A stretch of DNA of 38,272 bases from Burkholderiales bacterium (GTDB lineage Bacteria; Pseudomonadota; Gammaproteobacteria; Burkholderiales; Burkholderiaceae_C). The stretch is from positions 1 to 38,272 of the forward strand of contig CANNRR010000017.1 in assembly GCA_947508055.1 (NCBI GenBank), read 5' to 3'. Both the position numbers and the translations under genes were made by a program. Position 1 is the first letter of the stretch. Every line of letters begins with the position of its first letter. The notes beneath the pieces were generated by a model. That model worked only from the letters and a program-made list of their open reading frames with translations, had not been told where the DNA came from and ran no database searches. This document shows positions 16,125 through 22,701 of the stretch, one piece after another.

Positions 16125-17360
16125 TCAGTTCGCCAAAGCGGAGGAGATGTCTTTTTGAACCTTCTCAACCGGTACGTTTTTATTCCAGTAGGCGGTCAAA
16201 ATATCATTCAACGCACCATTTTGGTCAGGATTCATGTATACCTCGCCATTGCCCAGCTGACGCGACTTGTCCTTCATGATGGCCAGTCCCTTTTGGGCAC
16301 AAATATCCATCTTGGACGAGTCCACATCTGTGCGAACCGGAATAGACCCCTTCTTGTTGCTGAACTCCACCTGGGTCGATGGGACCAGCATGATTCCAGC
16401 CAGCATCTTCTGGGCCTTGATGGCCTCTGCATTGGCGGTCTTCGGGAATACGAACACATCGCCTTGAATGATGTAGGCAGACTTTGGTCCAAATCCCGGG
16501 ATGCAGCCGTAGTCTTTACCAGGCAATTGATTGGCCAGTGCGAACTCGCCCTTCGCCCAGTCCCCCATGATTTGGACACCGGCCTTGCCGGTGATCAACA
16601 TCGCTGTCGCATCATTCCAGTTGCGCCCTGGCGCCGCCTTGTCGACATAGGATTGCAGACGTTTGAAATTCAACAAAACTTCCTTGAAGGCTGGTGACTG
16701 AATTGCCTTTGCATCGTGGTCGCGAAACACTTTCAGGTACAGGTCGGAGCCACCCACGTTTGCCAGCATCGCTGTGAAGACGATACTCTCTTGCCAGGGT
16801 TGCCCCCCGTGCGCCAGAGGGATCAACCCCGCCGCCTTGAGTTTGTCCAGAGCTGAAAATAGCTCATCGATGCTTCTGGGTTCGCTTGCAATTCCCGCTT
16901 GCTTGAAAGCAGACTTGGAATACCAGAACCAGGTCGGCATATGGATATTGACAGGCGCAGCATAGAAATGCCCCTTGACCCTGACCACATTGAGAACTGC
17001 CTCGGGCAAGAATTTCTCCCATCCATCCCTGGTGGCCACGTCATCTACGTTGTTGAGCATGCCCTGCTCAACCAGATCAAGAAACTGTTTCGAAGTATTG
17101 AACTGCGCCGCGGTTGGCGGGTTACCACCGACGATACGGTTGACGGCGACCGAACGGGCCTGCTCTCCCACTGCAATGGCCGTGTCAACCCACACGCCTC
17201 CTGCAGCGCTATAGGCTTCCGAAAACTTTCTCACTGCAGCGGATTCTCCGCCGGAGGTCCACCAGTGAATGACCTCTGCCTTGGGCCCTGCAGCATGGGC
17301 CACACCCAACCAGGACAGCAGGACTATCAAAGAGCCCATTTTTTTTGTCGCGCGTGACAT
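16125..17360 (-). CDS. ABC sugar importer A, periplasmic solute-binding protein
   Basis: The start was set at the ATG at 17360, which shares one base with the GH1 stop (TGATG) and has a strong AGGAGG about 9 bases upstream within the end of GH1. This gives 411 residues with a signal peptide ending GVAHA-AGPK. It is a family 1 solute-binding protein like the importer B one: IHWWTSGGES, GGNPPTAAQF, PVNIHMPTWFW, VQIMGDWAKGEF and KKGSIPVR are shared landmarks. It probably binds glucose or a gluco-oligosaccharide in the periplasm. Being coupled directly to a cytoplasmic GH1 beta-glucosidase, importer A plausibly carries a beta-linked disaccharide such as cellobiose, laminaribiose or gentiobiose, but this is inference from gene order. 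Confidence 0.93.
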   Translation of the reverse strand: MSRATKKMGSLIVLLSWLGVAHAAGPKAEVIHWWTSGGESAAVRKFSEAYSAAGGVWVDTAIAVGEQARSVAVNRIVGGNPPTAAQFNTSKQFLDLVEQGMLNNVDDVATRDGWEKFLPEAVLNVVRVKGHFYAAPVNIHMPTWFWYSKSAFKQAGIASEPRSIDELFSALDKLKAAGLIPLAHGGQPWQESIVFTAMLANVGGSDLYLKVFRDHDAKAIQSPAFKEVLLNFKRLQSYVDKAAPGRNWNDATAMLITGKAGVQIMGDWAKGEFALANQLPGKDYGCIPGFGPKSAYIIQGDVFVFPKTANAEAIKAQKMLAGIMLVPSTQVEFSNKKGSIPVRTDVDSSKMDICAQKGLAIMKDKSRQLGNGEVYMNPDQNGALNDILTAYWNKNVPVEKVQKDISSALAN

Positions 17361-18727
17361 CACTGCACACCTCCTAAGAATGTCCGGTACCACTGGCCAC
17401 TGGCCTTCAAGGTGCGCTTCTGGTTTTTAAAATCTACATACGTCAAACCGAACCTTCGCAAGTAACCTTCGGCCCACTCAAAGTTGTCCAGCAAGCTCCA
17501 GGCGAAGTAACCTTTGACGGGAACGCCCATGCCAACAATCTTCTTCACGGCCAGCAGATGTCGTACCAGGTAGCTGCGGCGCTGAATGTCTTCAATTGAG
17601 CCCGCTTCGGTCACAACGTCGTCATAGGTCGAACCGTTCTCGGTTATGTATATCTCCGCCGGACCGTAGTCATGCGCCACGCGGTTCAGCAGTTCGACCA
17701 TGCCTTCGGGTGATACTTCCCAGCCAAATGCTGTTCGCTCGACATCTTTGGTTTCAATCACCCGTGTGGACATCACGCCCGCACCCGGTGCGTCAGTCAC
17801 AATCTCGGGAAAGTAGTAGTTGACGCCCAGAAAGTCTGTAGGCGCAGCAATGGTTGCAAGATCTCCGTCTTGAACCTCGGGTGCGTTCTCACCCAATATT
17901 TTCCAGATGTCTTCTGGATAACCCCTGCCATAGAGTGGATCCAGAAACCAGCGATTTCTCAGACCATCGTGGCGACGCGTTGCTGCAGCGTCCTGCATGC
18001 TTTCAGACGCAGGCTTCAGCGGGTGCAGGCTGAGTGCCGCCCCGATGCGGGCATTGGCAACGTTACGCCGAAGGACTGGTACTGCCAGGCCGTGCGACAC
18101 CAGCACGTTGTGACAAACCTGCAGGGCAGTTTTAAAATTCTTGATTCCAGGTGCATGCACGCCCTCATGGTTTCCATGAAACGCGGTGCACCAGGGTTCG
18201 TTGTGGGTAATCCAATGTTTGATGCGGTCACCCAAATGGTGGCTGACTACATCGGTGTATTGAACAAAGGCGTCCACGGTGTCACGGCTTGCCCAACCAC
18301 CCTGGTCTTGCAGAGCCTGCGGCAAGTCCCAGTGATACAGCGTGACCCACGGCTCCAAGCCACGCTCCAGCATCCCATCGACCAGCCGGGAGTAGTAATC
18401 GAGTCCCTGCAGATTCGGTGTTGTTCCTCGCCCCAGCGGAAAAATTCGGGGCCACGCGATTGAAAATCGATAGGCATTGGTCCCCAGATTGCGGGCAATA
18501 TCCAGGTCCTGCGGCCAACGGTGGTAATGGTCACAGGCAACGTCGCCACTGGACTGATCACGAACATGACCCGGTGTTGCGCAAAAACGGTCCCAGATTG
18601 ACTCCCCTCGGCCATCTTCATGTGCCGCACCCTCAATTTGGTAGGAAGAGGTAGAGCTCCCCCATCGGAAGTCATTCGCAAAGTCGCTGCGCCTGATTGA
18701 TGCGAGGTCTAAATGGTTGTTCAGCAT
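17360..18727 (-). CDS. Cytoplasmic GH1 beta-glucosidase
   Basis: The enzyme is about 455 residues from the ATG at 18727; a GTG at 18757 would add ten residues and neither start has a strong ribosome-binding site. No signal peptide is present, so it acts in the cytoplasm. GH1 hallmarks are clear: FRWGSSTSSYQIEGA near the N-terminus, FSIAWPRIFPLGRG, acid/base Glu in HWITHNEPW, and nucleophile Glu in IYITENGS, with VKGYFAWSLLDNFEWAEGY near the C-terminus that forms part of the sugar-binding site. It would split imported beta-linked glucose disaccharides to glucose. It lies between lacI (upstream by a few to about 35 bases) and the importer A SBP, with which it overlaps by one base, so the three are almost certainly one transcript. 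Confidence 0.94.
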   Translation of the reverse strand: MLNNHLDLASIRRSDFANDFRWGSSTSSYQIEGAAHEDGRGESIWDRFCATPGHVRDQSSGDVACDHYHRWPQDLDIARNLGTNAYRFSIAWPRIFPLGRGTTPNLQGLDYYSRLVDGMLERGLEPWVTLYHWDLPQALQDQGGWASRDTVDAFVQYTDVVSHHLGDRIKHWITHNEPWCTAFHGNHEGVHAPGIKNFKTALQVCHNVLVSHGLAVPVLRRNVANARIGAALSLHPLKPASESMQDAAATRRHDGLRNRWFLDPLYGRGYPEDIWKILGENAPEVQDGDLATIAAPTDFLGVNYYFPEIVTDAPGAGVMSTRVIETKDVERTAFGWEVSPEGMVELLNRVAHDYGPAEIYITENGSTYDDVVTEAGSIEDIQRRSYLVRHLLAVKKIVGMGVPVKGYFAWSLLDNFEWAEGYLRRFGLTYVDFKNQKRTLKASGQWYRTFLGGVQ

Positions 18728-18761
18728 TGTTATTGGTATCTCGTTTACAAATTTCACGCAC

Positions 18762-19772
18762 TCAAGTTTGAGCGATGGCTATTGATGATCGCCAGGTGAC
18801 GCTAACGGGAAATTCTCTGACGATGGAATGGTTCGAGCCGTAGCAACGATTGAGCAGATGACGCAGGGCATTCAAGGTGATCTCGCGCCACGGTATATGC
18901 ACCGATGTCAGTCTTGGTGCCGAATATTCAGCGCTGGCAGTATCGTCATATCCGAGCACAGAAATGTTCTGCGGAACAGATATTCCCATTTGCTGAAAGA
19001 ACGACAGGGCGCCTACCGCCATTTCGTCATTCGCACAAAACAGCGCGGTAAATTTGTTCCCGGACGCAATGAGCGCACTTGCTGCTGCCCACCCCCCCTC
19101 TGGGGAGAAATCGCTCGAGATGGTGGTGATTGCACTGGTGTCAATGCCATTGCGACCCAGCTCTGCCATAAAGGCCGCTATCCGCATAACGTTGTCTGGG
19201 GCACTCTGTGGTCCGGCGATCACCGCGAACTGCCGGTGTCGCAACTGCAACAGCGTTTGAGCCGCCAAGATGCCGCCCCTGGTGTGGTCTGCGTTGAAGC
19301 ATTGGTCGGGGGAATCTTCCAAATGAAAATTCAATGCAACAAGCATGTCTTTCTTGGGACCAATGGATCGAATATCGTCTTTCGTCAACGCATTGCTCAT
19401 CACCACGAGACCATCGCAGCCACGCTCAACCAAGAAATTCACGCCCTCAATCGCTTGCTGGCGTGCATCACCGTCACCGCATCCAAATGCGACAACCATG
19501 TGGAGTCCCGAGACACGCAGTTCCGTGTCAATGGTCTGAAGGATGGGCGTATAGAAGGTACCCTTGAGCAGGGGTATGTACACGCCAATCATTTGTGATG
19601 ACCCCGACAACAAGGTCCTGGCCGCGTGAGATGGTCTGAAATCAAGGGCCTCAATCGCCTGCTTGACTTTCAATGCTGTGGCTGCGGATACCGCGCCTTT
19701 GCCGTTGACAACCCGGGACGCGGTTCCGACACCTACACCGGCGAGCTGTGCTACATCTCTGATTGTGGCCAA
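18762..19772 (-). CDS. LacI-family transcriptional regulator of the glucan block
   Basis: The ORF-track start adds 16 residues ahead of the DNA-binding domain. The TTG at 19772 (giving ATIRDVAQLAG...) with GGAGCAGG upstream fits the family better, giving 336 residues. The helix-turn-helix IRDVAQLAGVGVGTASRVVNG and the hinge-region motif RPSHAARTLLSG are typical of LacI/GalR proteins. The rest (about 60-336) is a periplasmic-binding-protein-like sugar-sensing domain (IGVYIPLLKG, CFNADHTRGG, LGYDDTASAEYSAPRLTSVHIP). It heads the operon with GH1 and importer A. A perfect palindromic operator lies about 160 bases upstream and related ones elsewhere in the locus, so it is likely an autoregulated repressor relieved by a beta-glucoside or glucose derivative. 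The effector is unknown. Confidence 0.92.
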   Translation of the reverse strand: MATIRDVAQLAGVGVGTASRVVNGKGAVSAATALKVKQAIEALDFRPSHAARTLLSGSSQMIGVYIPLLKGTFYTPILQTIDTELRVSGLHMVVAFGCGDGDARQQAIEGVNFLVERGCDGLVVMSNALTKDDIRSIGPKKDMLVALNFHLEDSPDQCFNADHTRGGILAAQTLLQLRHRQFAVIAGPQSAPDNVMRIAAFMAELGRNGIDTSAITTISSDFSPEGGWAAASALIASGNKFTALFCANDEMAVGALSFFQQMGISVPQNISVLGYDDTASAEYSAPRLTSVHIPWREITLNALRHLLNRCYGSNHSIVREFPVSVTWRSSIAIAQT

Positions 19773-20081
19773 TATCCTGCTCCGTATTGAAATTCTGAAA
19801 ATGAGCGAGCCTTGATTCACGCTTGGCGGTGCGGTTCCGCATCGAATTCTGCTGTGCCCTTGTCACAAATGGGATTGCGACGCTGCGAGCACGCCTGGCG
19901 GTCACCACATACAATTCAAAAACACCCGAACTGGAAACGTTTCCATCCAGAGTAATGTAGCACCGGAAAAGTTCATTCATTACCCGGGAATTCCCTATAG
20001 CAGAGTATGTGATGTCGATTAGCCGTACACAATAACATGTGGCTACTATGGCGTCCCATCGTCCAATTTCAGAGGCAATAT
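19773..20081. other. Divergent intergenic region between lacI and glpQ-like gene
   Basis: About 300 bases separate the divergent lacI and phosphodiesterase starts. Besides the LacI-type operator at 19932-19945, it contains the palindrome GGGAATTCCC at 19986-19995. I do not see convincing -35/-10 pairs or any RNA gene. The ORF-track entry that crosses it (19651-20268, -) overlaps lacI and has no recognisable motif. Confidence 0.5.
19932..19945. promoter_or_regulatory. LacI-family operator upstream of lacI-GH1-importer A
   Basis: TGGAAACGTTTCCA is a perfect 14-base palindrome with a central CG, the textbook form of a LacI/GalR-family operator. It lies about 160 bases upstream of the lacI start and about 137 bases upstream of the glpQ-like start, so it could control either or both divergent genes. 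Confidence 0.72.
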
Positions 20082-21095
20082 ATGCGATTTTTTGGTTCGT
20101 CTGGTTTCCGCGGTGGACCTGCAATTCTCGGTTTGACCGTCGCTCTAACCCTTGCCGTCGTGATGCCGACCACCCATGCGTTTGACATGCAGTCACATCG
20201 CGGTGGTCGGGGATTGCTTCCAGAAAACACTTTGGCTGCGTTTGAGAATGCGATTCGCATGGGCACAACCACTATTGAGCTCGACATCGCCATCACGTCC
20301 GATGGCATTCCCGTGGTGTCGCATGACCCAGCACTCAATCCTGCCTACACCCGTGACGCCAATGGGCAATGGCTCACCCGGCATGAACCACTGATCAAGA
20401 ACATGACACTGGCTGAAGTTCAGACCTATGACATTGGTCGACTCAACCCTGGACACCCTTACGGTAGGGAGTTTCCAGAGCAACAACCGCGCGATGGGCA
20501 GCGCATTCCGGCATTGGCGGACCTCTTTAAACTGGTCAACGACATGGGCGCACAAGACCTCCATTTCGACATGGAGACCAAGATCAACCCGCACCAGCCC
20601 AATAACACCTTAGCGCCAGAAGATTTTGTAAAAACCTTACTCAAAGTGATACATGAAGCCGGTATGACGCGGCGTGTGATGGTGCAAAGCTTTGACTGGC
20701 GCACACTGGAGTTGCTCCACGCATTGGAACCCGATATACGCACCATGTACCTCACGGTCGAGTGGGATGACTTCAACACCGTACGTGACCCCGCATGGAC
20801 GGCTGGACACAGGATTCAACAGTTCAAAGGTTCGGTACCACACATGGTTCGGGCATCTGCCGGCACAGCGCCGGGCATTATCTGGGCTCCCAACTTCAAA
20901 AATCTGACGCCTGAGCTGACTAAGACAGCCCAGTCGCTTGGCCTGCAGGTCATCCCCTGGACCGTGAATGACAAGCCGCAAATGGATCGCTTGTTGGGCT
21001 TTGGTGTTGATGGCATCATCAGCGACTACCCAGATCGTCTGCGCAGTGTCATGGCAGAAAGAGGCATGGCGCTACCCAAGGGCGTTCAAAAGTAA
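20082..21095 (+). CDS. glpQ: Secreted glycerophosphodiester phosphodiesterase (GlpQ type)
   Basis: The start was set at the ATG at 20082, preceded by AGAGG at good spacing; the ORF-track start lies 15 codons upstream. The 337-residue protein has a signal peptide ending near THA-FD. It is a GDPD-family TIM barrel with His39-Arg40 (SHRGGRG), Glu48 (LLPENT), metal ligands Glu66 and Asp68 (IELDIA), and His81 (VVSHDP), plus WTVND and DGIISDYP near the C-terminus. The reaction is hydrolysis of glycerophosphodiesters (deacylated phospholipids) to glycerol-3-phosphate and an alcohol, in the periplasm. It is the only plus-strand gene among the glucan genes. It is divergent from lacI with a shared operator region and convergent with the halogenase gene (27-base gap). 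This context suggests salvage of lipid head groups from the same biomass, which is inference. Confidence 0.9.
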   Translation: MRFFGSSGFRGGPAILGLTVALTLAVVMPTTHAFDMQSHRGGRGLLPENTLAAFENAIRMGTTTIELDIAITSDGIPVVSHDPALNPAYTRDANGQWLTRHEPLIKNMTLAEVQTYDIGRLNPGHPYGREFPEQQPRDGQRIPALADLFKLVNDMGAQDLHFDMETKINPHQPNNTLAPEDFVKTLLKVIHEAGMTRRVMVQSFDWRTLELLHALEPDIRTMYLTVEWDDFNTVRDPAWTAGHRIQQFKGSVPHMVRASAGTAPGIIWAPNFKNLTPELTKTAQSLGLQVIPWTVNDKPQMDRLLGFGVDGIISDYPDRLRSVMAERGMALPKGVQK

Positions 21096-21121
21096 GCACG
21101 CCAGCACGGTGCCTGACCAAT

Positions 21122-22633
21122 TCAATTGACTTTCGCCGCGCAGTGCTTCGAAATGTATTCGGCGTGGGTGGGCATAACATCAACGCACTTTTTGATCACC
21201 GATTGGATGTCTCCCAGGAATGCGGTAATTTCGTCTCTGCTGCGCAGATCAACAAGCGGGTGATATCCCTGCGGACGAATGCCCTGCCCATTCATTACCT
21301 GCACCCAGCTCAATTCGGCAAATAGCTCAGAGCCCTCGCGAAATACGCGTCCATTACTGGCATACAAATCGATTTTGTGCTGCAGAGTTTCCGGTATCTC
21401 CATACTTTGGCAATGCCGCCAGAATGGTGAATCATTCCGCTGCGTGGCCTTGTAGTGCAAGATGATGAAATCGCGAATGCGCTCATACTCAAACTGGGTT
21501 TGTTTGTTGTATTCCGCTATGTCGGCCCTATGAAATCCAGAGTTGGGAAAGAGGCTGATGGTGCGCAAAATTGCGGATTGAATCAAATGAATATTGGTCG
21601 ATTCGATCGGCTCAAAAAAGCCACTCGAAAGTCCGATGGCGACGCAATTTTTTCGCCAGGTTTCCTGTCGCCGACCGGGAACAAATGGTATGTAGCGCGG
21701 ATCAGCCAACTGCTCGCCATCAAGGTTACCCAATAAGACCGCAGTGGCTTCGTCCTGGTCCATGAAACGGCTTGAGTAGACGTGTCCATTGCCGATCCGA
21801 TGTTGTAAGGGAATGCGCCACTGCCAACCCGCCGAGCGGGCTGTTGATCGCGTGTAAGGTACCAATGGCTCTACCGAAGCACAAGGTACCGCAATGGCAC
21901 GGTCACAGGGCAACCAGTGTGACCAGTCTTCGTACGGAACTTGCATCGCCGTCCCGATCAGAATAGCACGTGTGCCCGAGCAATCAATGAAAAAGTCGCC
22001 GGCTATTCTTTCACCGCTTTGAAGGACGACGGCTTCAATGAATCCGTCAGACTCCCGCAGCACGGTTTCCACAATGCGGCCTTCGGTCCGAACCACACCG
22101 CGCTGCTCGGAAAGGGTGCGCAGATATTTGGCGTAGAGTCCGGCATCAAAATGGAAGGCGTTGGCGATATCCCCCAGCGGGGAATCTGCCATTTCAGGAA
22201 CGCTTCGCATGTATTTTGAATATTTTGGTGCAACCGTGTTGATTGAGTAATCACCCAGACCAGATTGCAACCCCTCCTGATGCATCTTGAGCCAGTAGTG
22301 GTGGCATGCGACGGTGCCTAGTTCCTGCCCGATTTTGCCGAAACCGTGGATATAGGCTTCACCCAAACTATGCCAATTGACAAATTCAATCCCCAACTTG
22401 AATGTGCCTTGGGTCTGACGGAGAAACTCGTCTTCATCGATCCCTAACGCACTGTTAAATACTTTGATTCCCGGGATGGTCGCTTCACCAACCCCGATTG
22501 TGGCAATCTCATCGGATTCCACCAGTTGAATTCGGTAATGCTCGCCCAGAAGTTTCGAGAACGCGGCGGCCGTCATCCAGCCCGCCGTGCCACCACCCAC
22601 AATCACAATATTCTTCACCAGCTCGATTGCCAT
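21122..22633 (-). CDS. Flavin-dependent (tryptophan-type) halogenase
   Basis: The start was set at the ATG at 22633, preceded by AAGGGGAT; this gives 503 residues. The family is the FADH2-dependent tryptophan halogenases (PF04820). The nucleotide-binding motif GGGTAGW lies at residues 13-19 and IGVGEATIP at about 46-54. A lysine falls exactly at residue 79 (GTFKLGIEFVNW), the position of the catalytic Lys79 of PrnA/RebH. The halogenase motif WQWRIP is present, and the glutamate of EPIEST matches the second catalytic residue. The chemistry would be regioselective chlorination or bromination of an aromatic substrate with a partner flavin reductase, none of which is encoded here. It lies just downstream of the TonB-dependent receptor, a pairing also found in other glycan-using proteobacteria. 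Its real substrate and role in such loci are not known to me. Confidence 0.9.
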   Translation of the reverse strand: MAIELVKNIVIVGGGTAGWMTAAAFSKLLGEHYRIQLVESDEIATIGVGEATIPGIKVFNSALGIDEDEFLRQTQGTFKLGIEFVNWHSLGEAYIHGFGKIGQELGTVACHHYWLKMHQEGLQSGLGDYSINTVAPKYSKYMRSVPEMADSPLGDIANAFHFDAGLYAKYLRTLSEQRGVVRTEGRIVETVLRESDGFIEAVVLQSGERIAGDFFIDCSGTRAILIGTAMQVPYEDWSHWLPCDRAIAVPCASVEPLVPYTRSTARSAGWQWRIPLQHRIGNGHVYSSRFMDQDEATAVLLGNLDGEQLADPRYIPFVPGRRQETWRKNCVAIGLSSGFFEPIESTNIHLIQSAILRTISLFPNSGFHRADIAEYNKQTQFEYERIRDFIILHYKATQRNDSPFWRHCQSMEIPETLQHKIDLYASNGRVFREGSELFAELSWVQVMNGQGIRPQGYHPLVDLRSRDEITAFLGDIQSVIKKCVDVMPTHAEYISKHCAAKVN

Positions 22634-22646
22634 GTTTATCCCCTTC

Positions 22647-22688
22647 AAAAAAAAAGGTCCCTGTCGCCAATTAGACGACAGAGACCTT
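22647..22688 (-). terminator. Strong intrinsic terminator after the TonB-dependent receptor
   Basis: On the minus strand, AAGGTCTCTGTCG and CGACAGGGACCTT form a 13-bp stem (one G-U wobble) around a 9-base loop, followed by a run of nine T residues. It begins about 13 bases after the receptor stop and ends just before the halogenase ribosome-binding site, so the halogenase would depend on read-through or its own weak promoter. Confidence 0.9.
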
Positions 22689-22701
22689 ACCCGCGAAAAG
22701 C

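Noticed and set aside
19651-20268. 205-residue minus-strand ORF covering the lacI-glpQ intergenic region
   Set aside because: It overlaps the lacI DNA-binding region and the glpQ start in other frames, has no family resemblance, and would span the LacI-type operator.
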